Positions 17,224 through 28,324 are shown, numbered from the stretch's first letter. The stretch: 64,000 bases of DNA from Aporhodopirellula rubra (GCF_014192335.1 NZ_JACHXU010000007.1:1-64000), one strand, 5' to 3'. Made by a program: numbers and translations. Notes: generated by a model from the sequence alone, not told the origin.

Positions 17224-18207
17224 ATGCGAATTTTTGTAACCGGAGGCTCCGGCCTCTTGGGTAACACGATCCTTCGACAATTAGCGGTAACCCCGCACTC
17301 GTCGGCGTACATGATACGACGTGGAACCGGTGACGAAGTCTTCGAGGGCATCGATGCGGACGCGTTTCATGGTGACCTGAGCGATTGCGACCTGATCGAT
17401 CAAGCGACGCAGTGGGCCGATGTCGTCATTCATTCGGCCGGCCTCATCCATCTCGGATGGAAACGGATGGAAGAGTCGATGCGCGTCAACGCCGAAGGCA
17501 CCCGAAACCTAGTCAACGCATGCTTGAAAAATGGTTGTCGATTGCTGCTGATCGGCACCGTCAATACGCTCGCGGTGGGCAGTCGCGATCAGGCAGCCGA
17601 TGAAACCACACCACTGAACCATGCCGGCGGCCAAGTCGAATGCAGTTACGTCGTCAGTAAACGCGCCGGCGTGGCCGAGGTTGAAGAGGGCATCAAACAG
17701 GGCCTCCAGGCCGTACTGCTGCACCCTGGATTCATGCTCGGGCCGTGGGATTGGAAACCGAGCAGCGGACGGATGATGCTGGAGGTCGGACGAAGCTGGA
17801 AACCGATCGCCCCGCGTGGCGGATGCAGTGTTTGCGATTCTCGCGATGTGGCGGACGCAATCATTTCTGCCATTGACGCAGAGATCCCCAACGGCAGGTC
17901 CTATGTGTTGGCCGGTCACAACGTGACCTACTACCAGTTGTGGACCGAGATGGGGCAACGGTTCGGACGCACGAAACCGATCATGCCCGCCGGCCCGCTG
18001 CAGCGAGTGCTGGGCGCGACAGCCGGCGACTTCATTTCGAGATTTTCACGAGGCGAACCCGACATCAACAGCGCCTCGGTCGCAATGAGCAGCCAATTCC
18101 ATTGGTACGACTCCACGCGAGCCCAAACGGAATTGGGCTATCGGAATCGACCGATGTCCGAAACGCTCGACGATGCCGCTGACTGGATTCGAAGCCGTTT
18201 CCATTGA
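17224..18207 (+). CDS. NAD(P)-dependent epimerase/dehydratase (extended SDR)
   Basis: The 327-aa protein opens with MRIFVTGGSGLLGNTILRQL, the GxxGxxG nucleotide-binding fold of extended short-chain dehydrogenases. The catalytic Tyr-x-x-x-Lys is visible as CSYVVSKRAG. GDLSDCD and VIHSAGLIHLGW occupy the usual cofactor-binding positions. The closest pattern is the dihydroflavonol-reductase-like or steroid-dehydrogenase-like branch. Substrate cannot be predicted. It is convergent with the amylosucrase gene. Confidence 0.85.
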   Translation: MRIFVTGGSGLLGNTILRQLAVTPHSSAYMIRRGTGDEVFEGIDADAFHGDLSDCDLIDQATQWADVVIHSAGLIHLGWKRMEESMRVNAEGTRNLVNACLKNGCRLLLIGTVNTLAVGSRDQAADETTPLNHAGGQVECSYVVSKRAGVAEVEEGIKQGLQAVLLHPGFMLGPWDWKPSSGRMMLEVGRSWKPIAPRGGCSVCDSRDVADAIISAIDAEIPNGRSYVLAGHNVTYYQLWTEMGQRFGRTKPIMPAGPLQRVLGATAGDFISRFSRGEPDINSASVAMSSQFHWYDSTRAQTELGYRNRPMSETLDDAADWIRSRFH

Positions 18208-18269
18208 CACGCGTTTCTTTCGCAATCCGCCGAAAAACACGCGAGAACAAGAAACGTAATAGCCGGCCG

Positions 18270-20264
18270 CTACACCCGGTGGAGCCACAGGAACTGATAC
18301 GGCTCTAACTGCACGTCCTTCGCCGTCGTGATCGTCTCGCCGGTATACAGGTCTTCAAAAAACCGCCCCATGCCGGCCGTCCGCAGACGGTTGCTGTCGA
18401 TCGTTTGCGGATACTCACTGAAGTTCGAAACGACGATCACACGATTGGCCGCTTGAGCTCGAACGTACGCGAGCAACTGACTCGATTCGGTCGCGATCAA
18501 TTCCATTTCGAGCCCCGCGAAGGCAGGCGTCTTTTTACGGATCGCGATCAGCTTCTGCAGCGACGTGAAGATGCGTGCGCGGATCGAACCGTCATCGCCG
18601 AGTTCGTCTAAGAACGTCCACTGCATTTTGGGACGGTGCACCCAACGCGTGTCTCCCGCTTTGGCCGGATCTTTGACGAAATCATAGTCATTCAACGCTC
18701 CCCACTCTTCGCCGAGATAGATCAGTGGAATGCCACCGACGCTGAGCATGGAGGCGTTGAGTAAGAGGATACGCCGGATCGCGAGTTCCTTAAGATCTTC
18801 CCGGTCTTGCTCAATCGCTTGTTCGAGCCCCGCGAGAGACGCGAGCGTGCCACTGATCCGCATGTCGCCGGTATCGACGTTGTGTTGAAACGGAACACCT
18901 CGCGCGAACGAACCTTCGAATTGACCGGTGTAAAACGCATTGAGAAAATGCCGGTGATGGTAGGCGTTGATTCCCACCGCCGCAGCGTCTTCATCATCAA
19001 ACGTCCAACCGATATCGTCATGGCAACGCAGGTAATTCACCCACGTGGTGCGCTGCGGCAGTTTGTGCCGACGGGCGAGCGATCGCTGCAGCAACTTCGT
19101 ATCTCGCGTCGCCAGAGATTCCCACAACAACGCCATCAGTGTCGGGTTGTACGACGTTTGACACTCGTCTTCACCGACGTATCGAACGACTTCGTCCGGA
19201 TGCACGATCGCCTCACTCTTGAAGACGAGCCCCGGCGCCGCAATTCGCGAACATGCGTTAAATGCCTGGATGATTTTGTGTGCTTCGGGCAAATTCTCGC
19301 ACATCGTCCCCATCTGTTTCCAAATGAACGCGACCGCATCGAGCCGCAGGATGTCAACGCCCGTGTTCGCGATGAACAGCATCTCCGCCAACATCGCCCG
19401 GAAGACTTCGGGATTTCGATAATTCAAATCCCACTGGAAACTGTTGAACGTTGTCCATATCCAACGTTGCATTCCGTCATGCCACGTGAAGCTGCCACGC
19501 CGCACCGTCGGAAAGATTTCGCGAAGCGTCCGTTCATACTGATCCGGCATCGTCCGGTCAGCAAAGATGAAGTAATAGTCCGCAAACTCCTCGCTGCCCG
19601 ATTGAGCCTGTTGAGCCCAGTAGTGATCATCCGCGGTATGGTTGAAGACGAAATCGAGCACCAAGAGGATGCCGGCTTCGCGAAGTGACTCAGCGAGTTG
19701 TTTGAGATCCTCGATCGTTCCCACCCGTGGATCGACGCTGCGATAGTTACTGATCGCATAACCGCCGTCATTGTTACCGGGCCGAACTGCGAACAGTGGC
19801 ATTAGGTGCAGGTAGGTCAGACCGAGCTTTTGAAAGTAAGGAATCTGATCACGTAGACGACCAAGGTTCTCGCTGAACAGGTCCACATAAAGCGCGCCAC
19901 CGACCAGTTTTTCGGACGTGTACCATCCGGGGTTGTTCATTCGATGTCGGTCGGTCTCACGGAGCGACTCGTCTCGCATCCGCCATCCGCGAACCATCGT
20001 CATGAGGATCTGTTCGAGGTGATAGAAAAAATCCCACTTGTCCCCATATAGCTCAACGAGCAGCCCGAAGAGACGGGGCCAATGCCGCTGCAAACGTTCC
20101 ATTACCTCATCGATCTCGGCCTGCTCTGCACCTTCGGACTCCCAGAACGCTTCGAGCGCAGGCAGCATCCGTTGCAATGCGACAAACGCGCGAGAGTCAC
20201 CCCCTCGTTTGGCAACATCTCCGGTCGTGGCGTTCTTGGTGGAATCGAGTTTCAGGGCAATCAT
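18270..20264 (-). CDS. Amylosucrase-type GH13 enzyme
   Basis: The 664-aa protein has the helical N-terminal domain of GH13_4 enzymes ([14 protein letters not shown], residues ~73-86) before a TIM barrel. Conserved blocks are [11 protein letters not shown] (~204), [12 protein letters not shown] with the nucleophile Asp309, LVFKSEAIV with acid/base Glu351, and [11 protein letters not shown] with Asp416. The [13 protein letters not shown] block and overall length (Neisseria amylosucrase has 636 aa) support this. Amylosucrase transfers glucosyl units from sucrose onto alpha-1,4-glucan and releases fructose. The gene follows fructokinase and sucrose-phosphate synthase on the same strand. Sucrose hydrolase activity is the main alternative. 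Confidence 0.87.
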   Translation of the reverse strand: MIALKLDSTKNATTGDVAKRGGDSRAFVALQRMLPALEAFWESEGAEQAEIDEVMERLQRHWPRLFGLLVELYGDKWDFFYHLEQILMTMVRGWRMRDESLRETDRHRMNNPGWYTSEKLVGGALYVDLFSENLGRLRDQIPYFQKLGLTYLHLMPLFAVRPGNNDGGYAISNYRSVDPRVGTIEDLKQLAESLREAGILLVLDFVFNHTADDHYWAQQAQSGSEEFADYYFIFADRTMPDQYERTLREIFPTVRRGSFTWHDGMQRWIWTTFNSFQWDLNYRNPEVFRAMLAEMLFIANTGVDILRLDAVAFIWKQMGTMCENLPEAHKIIQAFNACSRIAAPGLVFKSEAIVHPDEVVRYVGEDECQTSYNPTLMALLWESLATRDTKLLQRSLARRHKLPQRTTWVNYLRCHDDIGWTFDDEDAAAVGINAYHHRHFLNAFYTGQFEGSFARGVPFQHNVDTGDMRISGTLASLAGLEQAIEQDREDLKELAIRRILLLNASMLSVGGIPLIYLGEEWGALNDYDFVKDPAKAGDTRWVHRPKMQWTFLDELGDDGSIRARIFTSLQKLIAIRKKTPAFAGLEMELIATESSQLLAYVRAQAANRVIVVSNFSEYPQTIDSNRLRTAGMGRFFEDLYTGETITTAKDVQLEPYQFLWLHRV

Positions 20265-20525
20265 GTCAAGTCAGGTGGATATCGCATGTTGGCGGGCTTC
20301 AATCATCTCGATCGACGCGTCCGGACGACCATTCATGGCCGCGAATCGAACGGATCGTGGTTTTGCGTGGGGAAGTTTTCCGTGACAGGATCTATCGAAC
20401 GGGGAACCGAACGACACAACAGGAAGTCTCTTTTGCCCAACGGGGCCCCAACCTCATGGGCGCAGTCAACCAAAAGGATATACGTCGTGGCTGACCACTT
20501 GTCACGCGTCTAGGACAGAATCGGG

Positions 20526-22787
20526 TCAACTCGCCGATTGTGCGGCAGCATCGTTCGCGATTTGCGGCTGATTCTGATCCGTCGGGTTGGTGTCCTCTTT
20601 CGAGGAATCGGCTTCGACGCGGTCGTTGGGGATCCGAATGTGATTGAGGAAATCGTAGTATTCGATCCCCTCGAGAACACCTCTAGCGTGGTGCCCCTCG
20701 GCAAAATAGATTCGAGGAAGCCGACGGAGCTTCTCCAACTCAGGACTGTAATTTCCAACCACAACCCCGAGGGTAGCGCCCTTGAGCATCCCCTCATCGT
20801 TGCCACAATCTCCCGCCACGAGCATGTGCTCCGGTTCAAACCCCCACCGGTAGGCGAGGTGCCGCAACGAAAGCTCGCTGCCGCCTCGAATCGGGATGAT
20901 GTCCAAGAACGATCCGAGTGACAAAATCGCGTTCACTCGCAGCCCCGCTTCACGCAGCGCCCGCCGGATCTGATCGACCGAGGGAATCACCTCGGGATCG
21001 ATTCGATAGCTGATTTTGAACTCCGTTTGGTCCTTGTCTTTCTGCAAGAAAAGGCCCGGCATGTCGTCGAGAACTTCATGAACCAGTTTACGGTTCCAAT
21101 GATGGGCGATCTGTTGATGCCACGATCGGTCCGGCGTGAGATCGCGACCGTAATACAACTCCGTTCCGACCGCTGCGGACAAAACATCCGGACGCGGCAA
21201 TCCGAGTTCGTTAATCAAACTCATTGCCTCGCTGAGAGACCGCCCGGTGTCGATTCCAAACCCGACGTCCTTCCCGGCATGCTTCATCAGATCAACGAAT
21301 TCGTTCAACGCTTCCTCGTCACCGGTTAGCGTGTTGTCCAAGTCCGTCATGATGATTCGGTCGAACTCCGGTAATCGCTTCGACGTTCGGCTGTCGGCCT
21401 GCGACAGCGCGGGCGGGGCCGACGTGTCCACGATTTCCGAAACATCACGCAGATATCGATCCACGTGATTTTTCCAACTGTAGTGTTCACGTGAACCATC
21501 GATACCTGCCTTGGACCAGGTTTCCCACTGTTCCGGTTCGGTCAAACAACGCATGATGGCGTGGTCGATCGAGTCGGGATCAAACGGATCGATCAACAAA
21601 CCGTTCTGGCAGTTGGCGATGATATCGCGAGGTCCGCCGTCATTCGTTGCCACGATCGGAACCCCCGACGCTGCCGCTTCGAGCAACGTCAAACCGAACG
21701 GTTCGGTCATCGCCGGATTGACGAACACACCCTTTTGACGCGCGACGAGCCGATACAAATCGGGAACATCTGTCGGTCGGTGCGATTTCGGATACGCGAC
21801 TTTGCCATACAAGTCGTACACGTCGATCAATTGCAGAACGTTCGTGATCACCTTCCGCTGCGACGGAGCGAGTTGACGCAAATCATCTCGCCCACCCATG
21901 ACGAGAACAAGGTTAGCCGCCTCCTGCATTTGAGCGTTCTCGCCATACACTCGAACCAGCATTTCAAGGTTCTTTCGCTCGTCCGGCCGAGCCATCGCTA
22001 ACACGATCGGCTTGTCAGGTTCCCGGAGGAACGGCACCAATTTGTCGTAGATAGGTGGCAACGGTTCCGACGGATCATCCGGGTAAAAATGAGTCAGATC
22101 GACTCCCGGTGGAATCACTTCCATCCGATCCGGTTGATAGTGATGGTAGATCGAGTACTGCTGTTCGACTTCTTGGCCGGTGCTCGTGATCACCAACGCC
22201 GCGGTTTCCAGAGCCGTTTCTTCCGCTTCCTCACGCCGCTTGAACTTGAACTTCTTCTCGAGATCCTCAGGGTTCTTCTTGGATTTCGACTTAGATGCCA
22301 AGAGCCGTTCGCGTTTAACACGACCGAGAGAGTGCCCGGTGAACGCGTAGGGGATATGCAACAAGCGAGCGAGTTGGGCGCCGGCGTAACCTGCGTCGGC
22401 GTAGTGCCCATGGATCAAATCAGGTAATCCCGTGCGACGATAGTGCCCGAGCATCTGATCGATGAACGTTTCCAAATACGGCCACAGCGCCTCTTTGCGC
22501 AGATAGCGACGCGGACCAAAAGGGACACGGATGATCTTCGCCTTGTCGCACAACACCTCTTCGACTTGGGCATAGTCCGGACCGACTCGGTCATCAAGAA
22601 GTTGACGGGTGACTAACTCGACCGACGCGACGTCGTCACGGGTAGCGAGTTCGCGAGCGAGTTCGAGTACGTATTTGATCTGGCCGCCGGTATCGGCGTC
22701 ACGCCCCAATTCGGGGTCGTGCCCGCGAACAAGACCATGAAGGCTGAGTAAAGTGATTCGGAGCCCGTCGTTGTCAGGCGATTGCAT
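20526..22787 (-). CDS. Sucrose-phosphate synthase with C-terminal HAD phosphatase domain
   Basis: Residues ~1-470 form a GT4 glycosyltransferase. [10 protein letters not shown] and [19 protein letters not shown] mark the SPS N-terminus, [14 protein letters not shown] the fructose-phosphate side, and [20 protein letters not shown] the nucleotide-sugar site. Residues ~490-720 form a HAD-IIB domain. It has DLDNT, GIDTGRS and [12 protein letters not shown], so the phosphatase motifs appear intact. The enzyme makes sucrose-6-phosphate from UDP/ADP-glucose and fructose-6-phosphate. It lies 48 bases after a fructokinase gene. A separate phosphatase occurs in the divergent fusion protein. Confidence 0.9.
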   Translation of the reverse strand: MQSPDNDGLRITLLSLHGLVRGHDPELGRDADTGGQIKYVLELARELATRDDVASVELVTRQLLDDRVGPDYAQVEEVLCDKAKIIRVPFGPRRYLRKEALWPYLETFIDQMLGHYRRTGLPDLIHGHYADAGYAGAQLARLLHIPYAFTGHSLGRVKRERLLASKSKSKKNPEDLEKKFKFKRREEAEETALETAALVITSTGQEVEQQYSIYHHYQPDRMEVIPPGVDLTHFYPDDPSEPLPPIYDKLVPFLREPDKPIVLAMARPDERKNLEMLVRVYGENAQMQEAANLVLVMGGRDDLRQLAPSQRKVITNVLQLIDVYDLYGKVAYPKSHRPTDVPDLYRLVARQKGVFVNPAMTEPFGLTLLEAAASGVPIVATNDGGPRDIIANCQNGLLIDPFDPDSIDHAIMRCLTEPEQWETWSKAGIDGSREHYSWKNHVDRYLRDVSEIVDTSAPPALSQADSRTSKRLPEFDRIIMTDLDNTLTGDEEALNEFVDLMKHAGKDVGFGIDTGRSLSEAMSLINELGLPRPDVLSAAVGTELYYGRDLTPDRSWHQQIAHHWNRKLVHEVLDDMPGLFLQKDKDQTEFKISYRIDPEVIPSVDQIRRALREAGLRVNAILSLGSFLDIIPIRGGSELSLRHLAYRWGFEPEHMLVAGDCGNDEGMLKGATLGVVVGNYSPELEKLRRLPRIYFAEGHHARGVLEGIEYYDFLNHIRIPNDRVEADSSKEDTNPTDQNQPQIANDAAAQSAS

Positions 22788-22835
22788 ATCTGATTTTAGG
22801 GGTTAACGAGTCAAAGGTTCGAAACGGTCAAAGAT

Positions 22836-23807
22836 TCAAGTAGTCGAGGATGGCAAACGATAGAAGTGCGGATCGTCACACGTCGCTCCCTTGAGGGAGC
22901 AAACTTTCGACGCAAACGCGACCGCATCATGCAGCGAATTGGTGAAGGGACGCCCGGTCAAAATGCCATGCATCACGACGGCGGCGAACGCGTCACCCGC
23001 ACCAACCGGATCTTCCATCTTCTCCGGTTCCGGTGATCGGACACACAACGGCTCGCCACAACCGGGCGTGTAACAAAGAGCGCCTTCGGCTCCGAGGGTT
23101 ACGAGCAACCCCGATAACGCGACCTGATCGTTGTCTTTTTCAAATGCACGGCCCGCGGCCATCGTTCGCTCGACCGGATCGCCGCTGCCCTCCCGTCCGA
23201 GTTCGCTCAATTCATCGAGATTCAGTTTGATAAACGAAGCCGACTTCCGGAGTTCGTCGAGGATTGTTGATTCGTAGTGCGGGGCTCGCAAATTAACGTC
23301 GAAAAACGCACTTGCACGAATGGGATCGTGCAAGATCGAGTCACGCATCTTTGTCAGGGTCGACCGGGAACGTTCGTCACGAAACGCGAGCGAACCGTGA
23401 TACAACAGCGCGGGTAAGTCCGCACGATGAGCCGCCGCCATGCGATCGCTAATCATTTCAGACAGTTTGTGGGAAGGCATCGGGATTTGGTCCCACGCCA
23501 CATCGCGAACAATATCGTAGCTGGGCTCACCGTCATTCATCGTCACTTGGACGGTCCCCGTTACGACACCCGGCAAGACCGCAACACCTCGGGTTTCCAT
23601 TCCGAAGCTCTTCATGCGAGCGATTATTTCGTGGCCGAGTTCGTCGTCGCCGACGGCACTGATGAACAACGGATCAACGCCGAAACCTGCAAGGTTCCAA
23701 GCGACATTCAATGGTGCCCCACCAAGAATCCGTCTACCGCCATCTTGCTCTGAAAAACAATCCCACAATACTTCCCCTACGATGATGGCGGCGGGCGAAT
23801 CAGACAT
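22836..23807 (-). CDS. PfkB-family sugar kinase, probable fructokinase
   Basis: The chosen ATG (23807) gives MSDSPAAIIVGEVLWDCF; the frame extends 23 codons further upstream. The family signatures are GGAPLNVAWNLAGFG near the N-terminus and DPVGAGDAFAAVVMHGI with the catalytic Asp near the C-terminus. The GEVLWDCF start and the order of blocks match bacterial fructokinases. The gene is first in an apparent operon with SPS and amylosucrase. Fructose released by amylosucrase would be the natural substrate. Confidence 0.85.
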   Translation of the reverse strand: MSDSPAAIIVGEVLWDCFSEQDGGRRILGGAPLNVAWNLAGFGVDPLFISAVGDDELGHEIIARMKSFGMETRGVAVLPGVVTGTVQVTMNDGEPSYDIVRDVAWDQIPMPSHKLSEMISDRMAAAHRADLPALLYHGSLAFRDERSRSTLTKMRDSILHDPIRASAFFDVNLRAPHYESTILDELRKSASFIKLNLDELSELGREGSGDPVERTMAAGRAFEKDNDQVALSGLLVTLGAEGALCYTPGCGEPLCVRSPEPEKMEDPVGAGDAFAAVVMHGILTGRPFTNSLHDAVAFASKVCSLKGATCDDPHFYRLPSSTT

Positions 23808-23982
23808 GGTCGTATGGGTATCCTTCGTTGTAGTAGCCGGATCAGACGACGCCGCGTGCGTGGAAACGCATCCCAACGTGAACGCCTCCGTCGCCCGCGA
23901 TGAACCACCATCATAACGCCCCGGAAGTGCTCAGCGAACCACTCGGATCCGAACCAAACAACCTGAACTAATTAGTAAAATT

Positions 23983-26784
23983 ATGATTTCAACCAAGCGG
24001 CCACGTGTTTTCGCAACCGATCTCGATGGCACTTTCATCCCGCTCGACGGCGACAACGAATCCAAAGTGGCTCTGGAGCAAATCCGAGGCCAATTGGCGA
24101 CCGGCGATGTTCCGTTCGCTTACGTTTCCGGTCGACACCTCGAATACATCTTTGAGGGAATCATCGAGTACGGCCTCCCAATTCCTGATTACATTTTGTG
24201 TGACGTCGGAACCAGCGTCTACGAAAACACCGCTAAGGATTTGAACCGCCGGGACGGTTTGAACAACGCCCCGACGCAGGAAACACTCGCAGCGAGTTTT
24301 CGCCGAAGCGACAATTTCGATGCCAGGTTGGACCGAATCATCGGCGACACCGACATCGAACGTGTGCGCCGCGAGATCGGTGATTTGCCGAAATTTCGGC
24401 TGCAAGAAAAATTCAAACAGGGCCGACATAAACTCAGTTACTACGTCCCCGCCGAATCGCTCGACGAATGCACGGCAAACGTTCGAACGTATCTCGACGA
24501 GCGGTCGCTGCCCTACGGCATCATCAGTAGCGTTGACCCTTTTAACGGAGACGGCCTCGTTGACGTCCTTCCTAAGGATGTCTCAAAAGCCTTTGCGTTG
24601 AATTGGTGGGGCGAATCACAAAACTACCAAAACGATGAAATCGTATTTTGTGGCGATTCAGGCAACGACTATGCCGCACTCGTCGCGGGATACCGGGCCG
24701 TCGTGGTCGGCAACGCGAGCCGCACTCTCGCCGCGAGCGTGCTTGACGCTCACGAAAAAGCGAACTGGAACGATCGACTCTATCTCGCCGACCGATCGAG
24801 TACCGCGGGTGTGCTCGATGGGCTCCGGTGGTTCGGATTGGTAGACGCCGACAACGACGACAACGCCGCTGGCGAAACCGAGCAATCACTCACACGGCAC
24901 TGGGGAGCCGTCCCTACCGGTTTCCAAAGCACTCGTTTTTCGGTGTTCGCGCCGGCTCATGAAAAACTTTCACTTGAACTCTTCGACAACAACTCTTCCC
25001 AATCTCGATCGCCGGATGCGGGTGCCTCACGTTGCATCGAGATGAATCGGGACAGCGATGGTTTCTTCACTGCAAATGTGACGCCCTGCCACGTCGGCAC
25101 ACAGTACCGCATTGCATTTGACTCCTCATCGACCGACCTGGCACCTGAGCCACCATCGATTCCCGATCCTGCGTCGCGATACCAACCCGAAGGCGTCAAC
25201 GGCGTGTCCGAAGTAGTCAGCAATCAATTCGCGTGGCGGCATGACGATCAGCGCCGCGCCGACCGCGTCGAGGAAATGATCATCTACGAACTGCACCTCG
25301 GTGCGTTCACCGCAGAGGGCACCTACTTGAGCGCCATCGACCGACTCGACGAGTTGGTGGACTTAGGTGTGACGGCAATTGAGCTGATGCCGATCGCGCA
25401 GTGCCCAGGACGATGGAATTGGGGATACGACGCAACGTACTGGTTTGCTCCGATGAGTTCCCTGGGCACACCGGATGATCTACGCCGCTTCGTCGATGCA
25501 GCGCACGCCCGCGGCTTGCACGTGTTCCTGGACGTTGTCTACAACCACCTCGGCCCCGAAGGAAACTACTGGTCAATGCTGGGCAACTATCTTTCGGATC
25601 GACACGGCACGCCTTGGGGCGCCGCTCCCAATTTCGACGATGGGCCCGAAGCCGCCGCGATCCGCCGGTTCGTCATCGACAACGCGATCTATTGGCTCGA
25701 CGAGTTTCATCTGGACGGACTTCGCGTGGACGCGATTCACTGCATGAAAGACGACAGTGAGGAGCACATCACGCGACAATTCGGACGCGAAGTTCGCCAG
25801 TGGTCTCATGCCAACAATCGACGGATCTGGCTCATCGCGGAAACTAACGTTTACGACGCGTCGATGACGGCGCCGCTTGAGGAAGACGGTTGCGGGTTCG
25901 ACGCGCAGTGGGGCGACGATTTTGCTCACGCGTTGTTGGCATGCGTTCGTGCCCACGACCAGTTAACGGTCCGCCGGTACCAACCCCACGTGGACCTGGC
26001 CCGCGCCCTGCACCGTGGATTTGTATTCCAAGGCGATGTCCGTGGCGACCGCGGGCGAGAGGAGATCTCGGTCGCCACCGCCAAACGCGTTGACACGTCG
26101 AGTGTCGTGTACTGCATCCAAAACCACGACTTCATTGGCAATCACCCCCTGGGGCAACGGTTTCACCAAATCACTGCACCGGAGACACAAGCCTCCGCCG
26201 CCGCGTTGCTGATCTTGTCGCCCGCAATCCCGATGCTGTTCATGGGTGAAGAGTTCGCGTGCGAGCACCCGTTTTCCTTCTTCGTGGATTTCGGCGACGA
26301 ATCGCTGCGTCAGGCCGTCGTCGAAGGCAGGCAACGAGAGTACCCGCAACATGACTGGTCAGGCGGAATGCTTCCCACCGAAGAAGTCGCGTTCGACTCC
26401 GCGAGGATCGGCCATGCCGAAGACGGCAACCGCGCTATGCGAAACTGGTACCGTGACATCATTCGCATTCGCAAACAACACGTCGACTCGGGCCTGCTCT
26501 GCGTCGATCACTGCACGACGGTGACGGACGGTGACCGCGGCGTCTACGCTCTAAAGTTCAGCCGTGACGACGAGCATCTGTTTGTCGTCAGCCGACTCGC
26601 CGAAGCCACCTCGGGGTCTCGTCCCCAGGACGATGCGATGCACGAACACGAGTTGGCCGAACTACTCGGCGTGACGGGTGGACTGCCGCCTCGCATCCTC
26701 GACAGCCGGAAGGCCGTTGACGAATCATCCGATGACGCGTTCCGATTGCATCCAAATCACGCCGTCGTTTTTGCCTCGACGTAA
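23983..26784 (+). CDS. Fusion: sucrose-phosphate phosphatase (HAD) + GH13 maltooligosyltrehalose-hydrolase-like enzyme
   Basis: Residues 1-285 are a HAD-IIB phosphatase. ATDLDGT carries Asp13/Asp15, YVSGRHLEYI follows, and FCGDSGNDYAAL (~222-232) is the metal-binding motif. The block from IEYGLPIPDYILCDVGTS resembles bacterial sucrose-6-phosphate phosphatase. Residues ~300-933 are a GH13 enzyme with an N-terminal beta domain (FSVFAPAHEKLSLELF). Its catalytic motifs are DVVYNHLGPEGNYW (~517), GLRVDAIH with nucleophile Asp583, LIAETN with Glu620, and CIQNHDFIGN with Asp716. The GH13 part is closest to TreZ. It diverges from fructokinase-SPS-amylosucrase. No TreY gene is present, so the true GH13 substrate is uncertain. 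Confidence 0.85.
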   Translation: MISTKRPRVFATDLDGTFIPLDGDNESKVALEQIRGQLATGDVPFAYVSGRHLEYIFEGIIEYGLPIPDYILCDVGTSVYENTAKDLNRRDGLNNAPTQETLAASFRRSDNFDARLDRIIGDTDIERVRREIGDLPKFRLQEKFKQGRHKLSYYVPAESLDECTANVRTYLDERSLPYGIISSVDPFNGDGLVDVLPKDVSKAFALNWWGESQNYQNDEIVFCGDSGNDYAALVAGYRAVVVGNASRTLAASVLDAHEKANWNDRLYLADRSSTAGVLDGLRWFGLVDADNDDNAAGETEQSLTRHWGAVPTGFQSTRFSVFAPAHEKLSLELFDNNSSQSRSPDAGASRCIEMNRDSDGFFTANVTPCHVGTQYRIAFDSSSTDLAPEPPSIPDPASRYQPEGVNGVSEVVSNQFAWRHDDQRRADRVEEMIIYELHLGAFTAEGTYLSAIDRLDELVDLGVTAIELMPIAQCPGRWNWGYDATYWFAPMSSLGTPDDLRRFVDAAHARGLHVFLDVVYNHLGPEGNYWSMLGNYLSDRHGTPWGAAPNFDDGPEAAAIRRFVIDNAIYWLDEFHLDGLRVDAIHCMKDDSEEHITRQFGREVRQWSHANNRRIWLIAETNVYDASMTAPLEEDGCGFDAQWGDDFAHALLACVRAHDQLTVRRYQPHVDLARALHRGFVFQGDVRGDRGREEISVATAKRVDTSSVVYCIQNHDFIGNHPLGQRFHQITAPETQASAAALLILSPAIPMLFMGEEFACEHPFSFFVDFGDESLRQAVVEGRQREYPQHDWSGGMLPTEEVAFDSARIGHAEDGNRAMRNWYRDIIRIRKQHVDSGLLCVDHCTTVTDGDRGVYALKFSRDDEHLFVVSRLAEATSGSRPQDDAMHEHELAELLGVTGGLPPRILDSRKAVDESSDDAFRLHPNHAVVFAST

Positions 26785-26965
26785 AGACTGAAACGCTTCG
26801 TCAGGCGTGCTGTTGCCTCATTAGTAATGGACGCGGATTGGCGAGTGCGGGAGCGGGCGAGCGGAGCATCGGAGCGGGCGGAACATCCGGCGGCCGGAGC
26901 ATTTGGTGATGCGGTGCGTGCGTTCGTTTCGTTGATGCTGGCTGGCAGCCTGCACTACGGGGAGG

Positions 26966-28096
26966 TTAGGGGAGCGTCGTAACGTCGACGTATCGATAGC
27001 CGCCGCCGTTGCGACGGACGAGCCGTTCGAGAAACGTCCCCGACGTTGGCGGACCGGTTCCGAACTGGATCGCGTGGATGGTCGTCCCTGCATTTTCGGC
27101 CCGGCGGGTAATGTCATCGAGTTGCCGTTCGGACATCGTCTGGATTTTGGCGTCGGTGAGAAAGAAGATCACGTCGGGCGCCATCCGCAATGCCATCCGC
27201 AGTGCCGCCTCGTGTTCAGTTCCGCCGATCGCCGTGGTCCGCCGCACGAAATCTTTCGCTCGCTCGATCGTGGCCTCCTCGCCAAGAACCAGCCCCACCC
27301 GATCGCCATGGCTGCGGAAGACCTCCGCGGAATCGTTGTAGAAAATAATCTGAAACTGCTGCCTCTCGGTTAACGTGTCGAGGCTCCGAATCAGCTCAGC
27401 CTTCGAGGCCCGTAGCGGAGCGGATCCGCCGGCCCGCATGCTTTCACTGCGGTCAAAGACATAGACAAACGTACTGCCTGTCCCGGAAACACCGAACACC
27501 TGAGTTGTCATTTTGCCGGCTCCTCGCCCCGACTTCGCCACGCCGGGAACGAGCTCGTGATCCCCGAGCTGATCGACCGAACGCCCATCAGCGAGACGAA
27601 TTCGGCCGTGAACGAGCGAACGAGGCCCACCTGCGGCGTCTCCGGATTCGGAACCGTTTTCCGTGCCGCTCGCATTCCCGACCCCCGTCATTTCCGCCAA
27701 AATCTTAGACAGATCGATCGGCGGTTTGATCCCCGTGGCTCTAGCCGATCGTGCCGATCCACCCGTCGATGTCGAGGATCGATCGCTCCGAACCGCGTCG
27801 GCATCGGCATCCGAATCGGATTGAGGTGCGGCCGGCGCGACTGCCGCGGCGGCGTCTTCGTTCGTCGCGAGCGTTTCGGTTTTTTCCTCGGATTCAGTGA
27901 CATAGCGGGTCCGATCCGGCATCCGATGGGCGATCGCCATCCCGACGCTGCGGACGTCCGGTTCGGGCGTGGTTCCCAATCGAGGGCGAGATGAAATGAG
28001 CCAAACCATTGCCAACAAGACCACCGCATGCACGCCCAACGATGCGAGCATCGCAGGCCAACGGGGGCGGGTGTCGTGAGGCAGATGTTTGGGCAT
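26966..28096 (-). CDS. Membrane-anchored von Willebrand factor A domain protein
   Basis: The 376-aa protein has one N-terminal membrane helix (residues ~15-36). A long low-complexity Ala/Ser/Asp-rich region (~75-185) follows, then a VWA domain from ~205. The MIDAS motif is DRSES in TFVYVFDRSESMRAGG. Later elements are IIFYNDSAEVF, TTAIGGTEHEAALRMAL and VIFFLTDAKI, all at the expected VWA positions. VWA domains bind metal and mediate protein interactions. The partner is unknown. It is divergent from metK. Confidence 0.82.
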   Translation of the reverse strand: MPKHLPHDTRPRWPAMLASLGVHAVVLLAMVWLISSRPRLGTTPEPDVRSVGMAIAHRMPDRTRYVTESEEKTETLATNEDAAAAVAPAAPQSDSDADADAVRSDRSSTSTGGSARSARATGIKPPIDLSKILAEMTGVGNASGTENGSESGDAAGGPRSLVHGRIRLADGRSVDQLGDHELVPGVAKSGRGAGKMTTQVFGVSGTGSTFVYVFDRSESMRAGGSAPLRASKAELIRSLDTLTERQQFQIIFYNDSAEVFRSHGDRVGLVLGEEATIERAKDFVRRTTAIGGTEHEAALRMALRMAPDVIFFLTDAKIQTMSERQLDDITRRAENAGTTIHAIQFGTGPPTSGTFLERLVRRNGGGYRYVDVTTLP

Positions 28097-28324
28097 CGGA
28101 AATCAACGCGTTGACGGGACCGGACAATCCCGAAAAACCGTCATTGACGTCGGTTTTCAGAACCTCCTCCGCCGATTATTGTACACGTTGCCAAGGTTTC
28201 CGGCGGCGCGACGATTTTTCCCGCATGTGCGGGTTCACGCGATTCGCGGCAACCTCCTTTTGACTTTTCTGGCCTCTCGCGTGACAAGAAATCGCTCGGG
28301 GCCAATACCGCGGAGTTTTCAGTA

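Noticed and set aside
28097-28324. SAM riboswitch before metK
   Set aside because: No recognisable conserved core or pairing pattern of a SAM riboswitch.
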